A stretch of 64,000 bases of DNA, taken from contig DAISXY010000010.1 of the NCBI GenBank assembly GCA_036825615.1, positions 62,001 to 126,000 of the forward strand. Direction: 5' to 3'. Of this stretch, positions 33,080 through 40,895 are shown piece by piece; positions within the stretch are counted from its first letter, which is position 1; each line of letters starts with the position of its first letter. The position numbers and the translations under genes were made by a program. The notes beneath the pieces were generated by a model that saw only the letters and a list, made by a program, of their open reading frames with translations, made no database searches and was not told the origin of the DNA. Origin of the DNA: JAICXG01 sp036825615. GTDB taxonomy: Bacteria; Verrucomicrobiota; Verrucomicrobiia; Chthoniobacterales; UBA10450.

Positions 33080-34072
33080 TCAGGCGAGCTTGCTCGCGAC
33101 GAATTTCTCCAGCTTCACGACGTCCGCGGCGAACTTTCGAATTCCCTCGCCCGTTTTCTCATAGGCCATCGCATTGTCGTTGAGCATCCAGCGGAAGGTC
33201 TTTTCGTCGAGCGGCAGCTTTGCGATCGGAGTCGACTTCGCCTTTTTCGGATCGAGCTTGCGCTCGACCCGTTCGGTCGAGCTGGCAAGCTCCTGCATCA
33301 GTTCCGGGCTGATCGTCAGGCAATCGCATCCGGCGAGCTCGGTGATCTGGCCGGTGTTACGAAAACTCGCGCCCATCACTTCGGTGGGGATGTCGAATTT
33401 CTTGTAGTAGGTGTAAATCTCAGTCACCGACTGCACGCCGGGATCTTCCGCGCCGCGGTAGTCGCGTTTCTCGTGCGCCTTGTACCAATCGTAAATCCGG
33501 CCAACAAAGGGGGAGATAAGCTGGACTTTGGCCTCCGCTGCCCGCACCGCCTGGGGCAGGGAAAACATCAGGGTCAGGTTGCAGCGGATTCCCTCCTTTT
33601 GCAGTTGCTCGGCCGCAAGCAGGCCCTCCCAGGTGGAGGCGATTTTTATCAAGACCCGTTCGCGCGGAATTTTCTTTTCTTCGTAGAGCTGAATTAGCCG
33701 CCTTGCCTTGTTGATTGAACCTTCAACATCATAAGAGAGGCGCGCATCGGTCTCGGTCGAAACCCGCCCGGGCACGATCTCCAGGATGTCGCTCCCGAAC
33801 TGGACGAGGAGATGATCGCAAATGTCTTCGATCTGTTGCTGACCGCTGAGGCCGGATTGTTTCCGATCTTTCAAAACCTGCTCGAGCAGACGGCCGTATT
33901 GCTCCTTTTGCGTAGCGGCATAAACCAGACTGGGGTTCGTCGTCGCATCCTGCGGCTTGAAATCCTTGATCGATTCAAAATCGGCGGTGTCGGCGACGAT
34001 GACGGTGAATTCTTTCAGCTGGTCGAGCTGGCTGAGCTTCGTTTTTTCCTCGTGTGCAATCGTGGTGCTCAT
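33080..34072 (-). CDS. tal: Transaldolase
   Basis: 330 residues, class I TalB-type. FKPQDATTNPSLVYAA is the N-terminal motif. The Schiff-base lysine is in RVLIKIASTWEG. CNLTLMFSLPQA, SPFVGRIYDW and TEVMGASFRN complete the barrel. It moves a three-carbon unit between sedoheptulose 7-phosphate and glyceraldehyde 3-phosphate. It lies directly downstream of rplK, in the place where rplA is usually found, separated by an 83-base gap with an imperfect hairpin. Confidence 0.95.
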   Translation of the reverse strand: MSTTIAHEEKTKLSQLDQLKEFTVIVADTADFESIKDFKPQDATTNPSLVYAATQKEQYGRLLEQVLKDRKQSGLSGQQQIEDICDHLLVQFGSDILEIVPGRVSTETDARLSYDVEGSINKARRLIQLYEEKKIPRERVLIKIASTWEGLLAAEQLQKEGIRCNLTLMFSLPQAVRAAEAKVQLISPFVGRIYDWYKAHEKRDYRGAEDPGVQSVTEIYTYYKKFDIPTEVMGASFRNTGQITELAGCDCLTISPELMQELASSTERVERKLDPKKAKSTPIAKLPLDEKTFRWMLNDNAMAYEKTGEGIRKFAADVVKLEKFVASKLA

Positions 34073-34155
34073 GGGAAAAACTACGGCTCAAGCCGATGCA
34101 CGACAACGGAATTCAACCGAGTAAGCGCTGAAAAACGGCTTGCTCGGAAGGTGGT

Positions 34156-34581
34156 CTAATCGACCACTTCCAGCCCCATCTGCCGGGCGGTGCCGGCGAT
34201 GATCCGGAAACCGGCTTCTTCATTGCGCGCGTTCAGGTCCTTGGATTTCGTTTTCACGATATCCATGATCTGTTTGCGCGTTACTTTGCCGACCTTGGTT
34301 TTGTTAGGCTCTTTCGACCCGGCGGCAATGTTGGCTGCTTTCTTCAGGAGCACTGCGGCGGGCGGGCTCTTCGTGATAAAGGTAAAGCTCTTGTCTTTAT
34401 AGACCGTGATCACGACCGGAAGAATGTCGCCCGCCTGTTTCTGGGTCGCGGCATTAAATTCCTTACAAAACGCCATGATGTTGACGCCGCGCGGTCCGAG
34501 CGCGGTGCCGACGGGCGGCGCCGGGTTCGCCTGGCCGGCCGGAATTTGCAGTTTGATTTGAGCTACTACTTCTTTTGCCAT
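34156..34581 (-). CDS. rplK: 50S ribosomal protein L11
   Basis: 141 residues with the full L11 pattern: IKLQIPAGQANPAPPVGTAL, GVNIMAFCKEFNAAT, FTFITKSPPAAVLLKKAA and the C-terminal RNA-binding part ending GTARQMGLEVVD. It organises the GTPase-associated centre of 23S rRNA. It follows nusG as in most bacteria, but L1, L10, L7/L12 and rpoB genes do not follow. Confidence 0.96.
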   Translation of the reverse strand: MAKEVVAQIKLQIPAGQANPAPPVGTALGPRGVNIMAFCKEFNAATQKQAGDILPVVITVYKDKSFTFITKSPPAAVLLKKAANIAAGSKEPNKTKVGKVTRKQIMDIVKTKSKDLNARNEEAGFRIIAGTARQMGLEVVD

Positions 34582-34595
34582 GGTTCGAAAGTCTT

Positions 34596-34654
34596 AAGCT
34601 TTAAGTTTTAAGCTTTGAGTGTCGCCCACACGATCCACTTAAAACTTAAAGCTT
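34596..34654. repeat. AT-rich 17-bp inverted repeat between nusG and rplK
   Basis: AAGCTTTAAGTTTTAAG (34596-34612) and CTTAAAACTTAAAGCTT (34638-34654) are exact inverted copies with a 25-base loop. The sequence is far more A+T-rich than its surroundings. The hairpin would sit in the nusG-rplK transcript just before the rplK start and might tune read-through or bind a regulator. Confidence 0.75.
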
Positions 34655-34659
34655 TTAGA

Positions 34660-35229
34660 TTAGCCGCGCTCCACCTGCCAATATTCTAACTCGACCGGCG
34701 TGGCCCGGCCGAAAATCGTCACCGATACGCGCAGCTTGCCGCGCTCAGGATCAATCTCTTCGACGACACCGCTCTGATTCTGGAAAGGCCCGTCAGCCAC
34801 CTTCACCGTTTCGCCGACTTCAAAGCTCACCTTGGGTTTCACCTTTTCTTCACGTTCCCGCATCTGCGCGAGCATGCTTTCGACCTCCGATTGCCGCATC
34901 GGGATTGGGCGATCCTTCGTCCCGGCAAAACCGATCACACCCGGCGTTTCGCGGATAAAATACCAGGTGCGCCCAATGAGCTGATTTTCCTCATCGAGCA
35001 GATGCATGTTGATGATGAGATAGCCTGGAAAAAATTTTCGGGTCGTCTCACTTTTCTTCCCCCGCTTGATCTCTGATACGCGCTCGGTCGGTACGAGCAC
35101 CTCGAAAATCACGTCGCCCATCTCCTCGGTCTTGACGCGTTTCTCAATGTTCTCCCGCACCTTGTTCTCCTGCCCGGAGAGAACGTGCACGACATACCAT
35201 TGATCTTTGCCGGCGAGCGTCTGAGCCAT
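34660..35229 (-). CDS. nusG: Transcription termination/antitermination factor NusG
   Basis: 189 residues from the ATG at 35229. The open frame extends upstream but overlaps secE and is not natural there. The NGN domain (WYVVHVLSGQENKVRENIEK ... FFPGYLIINMHL) and C-terminal KOW domain (VADGPFQNQSGVVEEIDPER) are both present. NusG binds RNA polymerase and couples it to Rho or ribosomes. It starts 2 bases after the secE stop codon, in the standard secE-nusG order. Confidence 0.95.
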   Translation of the reverse strand: MAQTLAGKDQWYVVHVLSGQENKVRENIEKRVKTEEMGDVIFEVLVPTERVSEIKRGKKSETTRKFFPGYLIINMHLLDEENQLIGRTWYFIRETPGVIGFAGTKDRPIPMRQSEVESMLAQMREREEKVKPKVSFEVGETVKVADGPFQNQSGVVEEIDPERGKLRVSVTIFGRATPVELEYWQVERG

Positions 35230-35231
35230 GA

Positions 35232-35447
35232 TTACAGACGAGTGAGAAAGTGGATAACGTTGACGAGGATGAAATCGAACAACGCAACATAGCCGCCGAG
35301 CAGGAGCATGGCGATGATGACCACAAGGGTGGAGTCGGTCAGCTCCTTGTAGCGTTTCATCCCGTGTTCCTTGGGATCCCACGGCCAGGATGCCTTCTGA
35401 AGTTCGACCCGGACCTCGTTGAAGAAATTTTTCGTCTTTGTGATCAT
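35232..35447 (-). CDS. secE: Preprotein translocase subunit SecE
   Basis: A 71-residue short SecE. The conserved amphipathic helix (FFNEVRVELQKASWPW) and the single transmembrane segment (LVVIIAMLLLGGYVALFDFI) are visible. It stabilises SecY in the inner membrane. The single-TM short form is the usual one outside enterobacteria. It lies between the tRNA-Trp gene and nusG. Confidence 0.93.
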   Translation of the reverse strand: MITKTKNFFNEVRVELQKASWPWDPKEHGMKRYKELTDSTLVVIIAMLLLGGYVALFDFILVNVIHFLTRL

Positions 35448-35546
35448 CGCAGAAAAGTATGAAGGAAGAAGGCCGAAGGAAGAAGTTTGTTAGGCAAAAG
35501 CTTGTTCACAACTTTTTTCATCCTTCTGCCTTCATCCTTTATCAAA

Positions 35547-35619
35547 CACGCCAGGAGGGACTCGAACCCCCAACCGACGGTTTTGGAGACCGCTACTCTA
35601 CCAATTGAGCTACTGGCGT
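35547..35619 (-). tRNA. trnW: tRNA-Trp (anticodon CCA)
   Basis: On the minus strand the sequence folds as a complete cloverleaf. The acceptor stem is ACGCCAG/CTGGCGT, the D arm begins GCTC, the anticodon stem GCGGT/ACCGT encloses loop CTCCAAA (anticodon CCA), and the T arm contains TTCGAGT. The discriminator base is G and CCA is not encoded. It sits between tuf and secE, the conserved place for tRNA-Trp in many bacteria. Confidence 0.96.
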
Positions 35620-35627
35620 TTTTCTTA

Positions 35628-35702
35628 CTCGTGCTCCTGCTCGTAATCGTGCTCATGATCGCTCCTGCTCGATTACGATTACGAGCAGGAGCATGAGCAC
35701 GA
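35628..35702. repeat. Inverted repeat between tuf and tRNA-Trp
   Basis: The arm at 35628-35650 (CTCGTGCTCCTGCTCGTAAT) and the arm at 35675-35702 share a 19-base perfect complement (ACGATTACGAGCAGGAGCA). The words GAGCAGGAGC and CGATTACGA recur within it, so alternative foldings are possible. It may be a tuf terminator or a processing hairpin before the tRNA. It may also be a repeat family member. Confidence 0.7.
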
Positions 35703-35710
35703 ATTAAACC

Positions 35711-36895
35711 TTAGTCGAGAATGTCGCTCACGCGACCGGCGCCGACGGTTTTGCCACCTTCACGAATCGCGAAGCGGATTGTCTTCTCCATCGCGATCGG
35801 CGTTCCGAGATCGACCTCGATCGAAACGTTGTCCCCCGGCATCACCATCTCGACCCCTTCGGGCAACTTCACCGCTCCAGTCACGTCGGTTGTGCGGAAA
35901 TAAAATTGCGGACGGTAATTCGAGAAGAATGGCGTGTGGCGCCCGCCCTCTTCCTTGGAAAGGACGTAAACCTCGGCCTTGAACTTCTTGTGCGGCGTGA
36001 TCGTGCCCGGCTTGGCAATGACCTGGCCGCGCTCGATATCCTCCTTTTTCACCCCGCGCAGCAGGACGCCGACATTGTCACCGGCGCGCGCTTCGTCAAG
36101 CAGCTTGCGAAACATCTCGATGTCAGTCGCGACCGTCTTCGCCGTCGGCTTGATGCCGACGACTTCGACCTCCTCCATCTTCTTGAGGATGCCGCGCTCG
36201 ACTCGGCCGGTCGCGACCGTGCCGCGGCCTTCAATGTTAAACACGTCTTCCACCGGCATGAGGAACGGCTGGTCGATCGGCCGCTCCGGCACGGGGATGT
36301 AATCGTCGATCGCCTGCACGAGAGCGAGGATCTGCTTCTCCTGCTCGGCGTCGCCGTTGAGCGCCTTGAGCGCGCTGCCTTTGACGATCGGGATTTGGTC
36401 GCCAGGAAATTCGTATTGCGTGAGCAAGTCGCGCACTTCCATTTCGACGAGGTCGAGCAGCTCGGGATCATCCACCATGTCAACCTTGTTCAGGAAAACG
36501 ACAATCGCGGGCACACCGACCTGGCGTGCGAGCAGGATGTGCTCCCGGGTCTGCGGCATTGGGCCATCGGCGGCGCTTACGACGAGGATGGCGCCGTCCA
36601 TCTGCGCGGCGCCCGTGATCATGTTCTTGATGTAATCGGCGTGGCCGGGGCAATCGACGTGGGCGTAGTGCCGCTTCTCGCTCTGGTATTCGACGTGGGC
36701 GGTGTTGATCGTGATGCCGCGCTCTTTTTCTTCCGGAGCGTTGTCGATCGAATCGTAAGCGCGCACTTCGGCCATGCCTTTCTTGGCCAGGACGCTGGTG
36801 ATCGCTGCGGTGAGCGTGGTCTTGCCGTGGTCAACGTGACCGATCGTGCCGACGTTGATGTGCGGTTTATCGCGTTTAAATGCTTCTTTAGCCAT
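35711..36895 (-). CDS. tuf: Elongation factor Tu
   Basis: 394 residues, normal length. G1 GHVDHGKT, switch region with RGITINTAHVEY, G3 DCPGHADY, G4 NKVD and G5 in GSALKAL are all present, followed by beta-barrel domains 2 and 3. It delivers aminoacyl-tRNA to the ribosome. The surroundings trnT-tuf-trnW-secE-nusG match the conserved arrangement. Codon choice is strongly optimised. No second tuf is in the window. Confidence 0.97.
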   Translation of the reverse strand: MAKEAFKRDKPHINVGTIGHVDHGKTTLTAAITSVLAKKGMAEVRAYDSIDNAPEEKERGITINTAHVEYQSEKRHYAHVDCPGHADYIKNMITGAAQMDGAILVVSAADGPMPQTREHILLARQVGVPAIVVFLNKVDMVDDPELLDLVEMEVRDLLTQYEFPGDQIPIVKGSALKALNGDAEQEKQILALVQAIDDYIPVPERPIDQPFLMPVEDVFNIEGRGTVATGRVERGILKKMEEVEVVGIKPTAKTVATDIEMFRKLLDEARAGDNVGVLLRGVKKEDIERGQVIAKPGTITPHKKFKAEVYVLSKEEGGRHTPFFSNYRPQFYFRTTDVTGAVKLPEGVEMVMPGDNVSIEVDLGTPIAMEKTIRFAIREGGKTVGAGRVSDILD

Positions 36896-36950
36896 ATTGT
36901 TGTTCGTTAGTCTGTCATCTTACTGCTCCGGTCCTGCGCTCGCGCGGCGA

Positions 36951-37023
<73 letters not shown>

Positions 37024-37077
37024 GCTCACTCTCGTTCGAGCTCGTCCCGCGGCGCGGGAAGAACCGGTTGCCTCGGG

Positions 37078-37130
37078 GTGAGAAGCGAAAGTCCCAGAGC
37101 CGTCAAACTGTCGGAACGGCCATGGGACTT
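37078..37130 (-). promoter_or_regulatory. Candidate promoter and hairpin upstream of trnT-tuf
   Basis: On the minus strand, TTGACG (37106-37101) and TCTCAC (37083-37078) are 17 bases apart. The -35 lies inside a hairpin formed by AAGTCCCA (37089-37096) and TGGGACTT (37123-37130). The hairpin could end the TPR-gene transcript while the promoter starts the trnT-tuf transcript. The rest of the 196-base gap shows nothing else. Confidence 0.35.
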
Positions 37131-37219
37131 GCCTCGTTCTCCGAAAAAGCGTCGCCAAGCTACCCTCCCCCTCCCCAGTGTCAAAGAAATTTCTTCGGTT
37201 CCCCGGGCGCGAAACGCCC

Positions 37220-38179
37220 CTAGCGCAAACCTCCATAGCTGCTCGCACTCCCGCGCCGGATGAAGACCACAATCACGGCGATGACGATCATGATTGCCGC
37301 CACAATCGCCACCCCGATGCCGATATTCACAGGAGTGAAAATGGTCGTTGCAGCCGGCGTTGGCGTCGGCGGCGCAGCGGTAGCGGTAGGACTCGGCGGG
37401 GCGAGCAGGGCCTGCTCCGCCAGGGCCCGGCGTTGGGCATCGGTGTCCTGCGGGTTGACCTGGAAGGCCTTCTGGTAATCGGCGGCCGCCTTCGCGTAAT
37501 CCTTCATCAGGTGATAGGTGTAGGCGCGCCCCTTGTAGAGCGTCCACCGGTTCGGGTTCTGTTCGATCGCCTTCGTGTAATCGGCGATCGCCTCGGGATA
37601 ATGGCCAAGGTTGCGATTCGCTTCCGCCCGATGCTCCAGCGCCGCCTGGTCGTTAGGGATGTGCTCGAGGAACTTGTTATAATCCGGCAACGCCTGCGCC
37701 CAGTTGTTCAATTTTGCGTAGGCGTAGCCACGAAAACCATAGGCGTCGAAATCCTCCGGCTGCAGCTCGATCGCCTTCGAAAGATCGCTGATCGCCTGGT
37801 CCCACTGATTGAGATAAAGCTCCGCCTGTCCGCGCCCGAGATAGCTGCGTTCGTCATCGGGTTTCAGCTCAATCGCTTTCGAATAATCAGCCAAGGCCTC
37901 GTTGTACTTGGCGGTCGCCAGGTACATCGCCGCGCGGTTTTGATATGCGCCAACCAAAGTGGGGTCGGCCTCGATCGCCTTCGTGAACTCGTCGATCGCC
38001 TGCGCATACTGTTGTTGCTCGACCAGGGCGAGCCCGGCCGTGAGGTGCTCGTTAGCCGGGCTACTGGGGGCAGGGGTAGGGCTACTCTTCTTTGCTTTTC
38101 CAAAAAGATCCGTCGCGGACAAAAAGCAAAGCGCTGCGGCCAAGGTGACGATGAAAAAACCTCTCATGTGCTTGCTCAT
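37220..38179 (-). CDS. TPR-repeat protein with signal peptide and C-terminal membrane anchor
   Basis: About 319 residues from the ATG at 38179 (an alternative ATG is at 38167). An N-terminal hydrophobic export signal (MRGFFIVTLAAALCFLSA) and a Ser/Pro linker are followed by six or seven tandem TPR units of 34 residues (AQAIDEFTKAIEADPTLVGA; DQAISDLSKAIELQPEDFDA; PEAIADYTKAIEQNPNRWTL). A Pro/Thr/Ala-rich spacer and a C-terminal membrane segment (IGVAIVAAIMIVIAVIVVFI) follow. It is probably anchored in the inner membrane with the repeats in the periplasm, acting as a scaffold. Partners are unknown. Confidence 0.87.
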   Translation of the reverse strand: MSKHMRGFFIVTLAAALCFLSATDLFGKAKKSSPTPAPSSPANEHLTAGLALVEQQQYAQAIDEFTKAIEADPTLVGAYQNRAAMYLATAKYNEALADYSKAIELKPDDERSYLGRGQAELYLNQWDQAISDLSKAIELQPEDFDAYGFRGYAYAKLNNWAQALPDYNKFLEHIPNDQAALEHRAEANRNLGHYPEAIADYTKAIEQNPNRWTLYKGRAYTYHLMKDYAKAAADYQKAFQVNPQDTDAQRRALAEQALLAPPSPTATAAPPTPTPAATTIFTPVNIGIGVAIVAAIMIVIAVIVVFIRRGSASSYGGLR

Positions 38180-38243
38180 AGGATTATTCCAAAAGCTTGC
38201 TATCCGAGCCGCCACCTGATTGCAAGAGCGGAGACGCAGCCGC

Positions 38244-39176
38244 ATGAGTTTGCCGCCTGAGAGGAAAGGTTACGCCGCCGTTTTCGCCACCGTCGTCATC
38301 TGGTCCACGCCGTCGCTCTTTCAGTTTTATCTCAACCGCTACTACGATCCCTTCGCGCAGAATTTTTACCGCTACGCGATCGCGTTCATCGCGATCCTGC
38401 CACTGGTTGTTTACCGCTTCGCCGGGCGCGGCCCGCGCCTCGACGCAAAGCTTCTCGGTCTTTGTCTTTGGCCGGCATTGCCCAACGTGGTGCATCAAAT
38501 CACGCAAGTTCTCTCCCTGCATTATATGGGGCCGGGCGTTTACACTGTTTTCATCCGCTCCTCGGTCATCATTAGCGCACTCCTCGCCCTGCTCTTTTTT
38601 CCGGAGGAACGTTGGATCATCGGGCAATGGCAGTTCCAGATCGGCACGCTGCTTGGATTGGTCGGCGCGGTCGGCGTTTTCTGGTTTCAACCGCGCTGGA
38701 GTGTCGGGCACGTGTCGTTAGGCGGACTCGGCGTCGCTTTCACCGCCAGCTTTTGTTGGGCGCTCTATGGGGTGCTGGTGAAAAGACCCTCAACCCATCT
38801 CGGCAGCATCCGAAGCTTCGGCGTGATCAGCTTTCTCACCTCGGTTCTACTTTGTCCGCTCACCTGGGCATACGGAAAAATCGGCACCCCATGGCAGGTG
38901 AGCGCGCACGTCAATTGGATCCTCATCGTCTCCGCCGTGCTCTGCATTACCCTCGCGCACGTGCTCTATTACATCGCGATCCGCGAGATCGGCGTCGCGC
39001 TCTCTCAGAGCCTGCAACTGCTCAGTCCGTTAGGCGCGCTGCTGCTTTCGGCCTGGATTTTCCACGAGCGTTTCTCGCTCCCGCAAGCGTGGTGCGGGGC
39101 GATACTGCTCCTGGGCGCGTTTCTCACCACGCGCGTAAAGCCGCAGGTGGCGATCGAAACGGCCGAGTCGATCTAA
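38244..39176 (+). CDS. EamA/DMT-family transporter
   Basis: 310 residues from the ATG at 38244. Ten hydrophobic segments are arranged as two EamA repeats (YAAVFATVVIWSTPSLF at the first, LGVAFTASFCWALYGVLVK at the second), with the typical FFPEERW and IFHERFS ends of each half. The family exports amino acids, nucleotide sugars or other metabolites across the inner membrane. The substrate cannot be told. It is divergent from the TPR gene with only 64 bases between the starts, so the promoters must be close or overlapping. Confidence 0.88.
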   Translation: MSLPPERKGYAAVFATVVIWSTPSLFQFYLNRYYDPFAQNFYRYAIAFIAILPLVVYRFAGRGPRLDAKLLGLCLWPALPNVVHQITQVLSLHYMGPGVYTVFIRSSVIISALLALLFFPEERWIIGQWQFQIGTLLGLVGAVGVFWFQPRWSVGHVSLGGLGVAFTASFCWALYGVLVKRPSTHLGSIRSFGVISFLTSVLLCPLTWAYGKIGTPWQVSAHVNWILIVSAVLCITLAHVLYYIAIREIGVALSQSLQLLSPLGALLLSAWIFHERFSLPQAWCGAILLLGAFLTTRVKPQVAIETAESI

Positions 39177-39199
39177 CGAGCAGACATTCCAGCCGCCGA

Positions 39200-39868
39200 T
39201 CAGGGGGTTTTATAGGGCGGCTCTTCCGTTGCGATTGGCGTAGTTTGCGCGGGAATGTTGGTCAGCTTGAAAACGAGCGCGGCCACGGCTCCGCCGAGAA
39301 AATTCGCGAGGAAATAAAGCCAGATGTTCGCCCACGACGAGATGCCCATCCAGGTGATGCCAAACGCGACCGCAGGGTTAAAGGCGCCGCCGGAGATGTC
39401 ACCGACGGCGAATGCCCCCGCCAGCACGGTGAAGCCGATCGCCAGACCATAGAAGGAATTGCCCGACGTCCCCTCTGCGGTCGCGGTATTCAGCACGACG
39501 TAAACAAGCGCAAAGGTGAAGACGAATTCCGCCAGGAAGGCGGGACCAAACTTGAGGGGGATGGGCGTGATCGGCACCGGAGTGCGAAGAAATTTTACCG
39601 CCAGCACCGCCCCTGCCGCGCCCAGCGCCTGCGCGATGAAATAGGGCAGCACGTCCTTCGTCTCAAGCCGGCCGCGCATCCAGACGCCGAGCGACACCGC
39701 TGGGTTGAAATGCCCGCCAGAAATGTGACCGCCGGCATAAACCATCACCATCAGGACTGCGCCGATCGCAAGCGGCGCGATGACCCCGGCCGGTGCCGCG
39801 ATCCCAGTGCAACCAATCGTTAGGACGAGAAAAAACGTGCCGATGAATTCTACGATGTATTTTTTCAT
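39200..39868 (-). CDS. MIP-family aquaporin/glycerol facilitator
   Basis: 222 residues with six membrane segments and both pore loops: GHFNPAVSLG and GGAFNPAVAFG. The second NPA is followed by an alanine rather than the Arg of AqpZ or GlpF (NPAVAF, no NPAR), so the selectivity filter differs from the textbook forms. Water conduction is the default guess. The intracellular C-terminus is short and proline-rich. It is convergent with the EamA gene, with 23 bases between the stops. Confidence 0.88.
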   Translation of the reverse strand: MKKYIVEFIGTFFLVLTIGCTGIAAPAGVIAPLAIGAVLMVMVYAGGHISGGHFNPAVSLGVWMRGRLETKDVLPYFIAQALGAAGAVLAVKFLRTPVPITPIPLKFGPAFLAEFVFTFALVYVVLNTATAEGTSGNSFYGLAIGFTVLAGAFAVGDISGGAFNPAVAFGITWMGISSWANIWLYFLANFLGGAVAALVFKLTNIPAQTTPIATEEPPYKTP

Positions 39869-40166
39869 AACTCGAACGGACTGCCGCGAAGGATTGCGGT
39901 TTTCTTCGTTAGGTTAAAGCAGAATCTTTGGCCGGTTCAGCACCCCGGCCGATGCGTTCCTGCCCCGAGCGATGTGATGGTCCACTGATCGTCTGCGCGA
40001 CATCAAATCGACTGCAGCCAGCGACCAATAACCTCGCGCCATCACCGGAGAACAGCTCGTAAACGAATCGTCCACCACGGTCCGCCTACGATCGAAAGCT
40101 GCCGAAGCAGGGCTCCTCGAGCGCGAATGAGTGGCATGATCGCTGCTCATAAAAGCCATATCGAAC
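39869..40166. other. Intergenic region with no recognised gene
   Basis: 298 bases between two divergently transcribed genes. One copy of the dispersed word TCGTTAGG lies at 39906-39913. Otherwise I see no repeat, RNA or convincing promoter, and the small open frames here have unnatural composition. Confidence 0.6.
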
Positions 40167-40745
40167 ATGATCTTTGTAAGTATCAACCCGTTTGCCCTTA
40201 AGCGCTTCTTCTTCTTCCTTCTCGCCGCCGTTGGTTTTTCCTGCATCTCCTGTTTCGGCCAGTCGATTCTCCTCAGCGTCAAAGCCACGCCCTATGACCG
40301 GCAGATGACCCGGATTCGGCCATTCCTCGTTTCCAATGACGCGCCCAGCCATCGCGATCTCTCGCTTCGCATCGTCAATTTCTGGATCGGTGATTTGCGC
40401 TCGATTCCCTATGGCTTCACCCGGGAATGGAAAACGCCGGCCGAAACCGAGTCGGGCGCACCTGCTGATTGCAAAGCAAAGGCGGTCGCCCTCTACGAAC
40501 GAATGCAATCGCATGGCGCAACCAATATTCGGCTCGTGATCGGGAAACATACGAACACCAGCCGTTGCACTCATGCCTGGGTGGAATGGGATACTGAATC
40601 CGGCAGTTATGTGCTTGATCCGACGCTCAACTGGAGCGCCCTGCCGCTGCGTCGAGTTAGCCGCAATTCGTATCTGCCTCTCTTCGCCTACGAAGGATCG
40701 AAGAAATTTCAGGCGGCACGCGCGGATCTGGTCGCGCAGAATTAA
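40167..40745 (+). CDS. Exported transglutaminase-like cysteine protein
   Basis: 192 residues. The N-terminal export signal (RFFFFLLAAVGFSCISCFGQ) is followed by a small transglutaminase-like fold with the catalytic triad in order: Cys102 in ADCKAKAVAL, His136 in CTHAWVEW and Asp151 in VLDPTLNW. Such bacterial proteins act as proteases or peptide cross-linkers in the envelope, and the substrate is unknown. The cysteine near the signal cleavage site (SCFG) could alternatively be a lipoprotein acceptor, but the lipobox is poor. The gene lies alone upstream of a secreted beta-rich protein on the same strand. Confidence 0.8.
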   Translation: MIFVSINPFALKRFFFFLLAAVGFSCISCFGQSILLSVKATPYDRQMTRIRPFLVSNDAPSHRDLSLRIVNFWIGDLRSIPYGFTREWKTPAETESGAPADCKAKAVALYERMQSHGATNIRLVIGKHTNTSRCTHAWVEWDTESGSYVLDPTLNWSALPLRRVSRNSYLPLFAYEGSKKFQAARADLVAQN

Positions 40746-40895
40746 CCAGGTTAGCCCGACCGCGGGCGGGGAAAGCTTCACTATCCGGTTGCACGAATGG
40801 CAGCGCGGGTGAAGAAGGTCAATCCGGAGGCGAGATTTTGATTGCCAAGCGCGCGACGATTTTCTACCCTCCGTTTTTGTAGCTATGGAGATTAT

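Noticed and set aside
35906..36910. Plus-strand open frame of 334 codons opposite tuf
   Set aside because: tuf is unmistakable on the other strand. Antisense frames opposite tuf are a common artefact of its codon bias.
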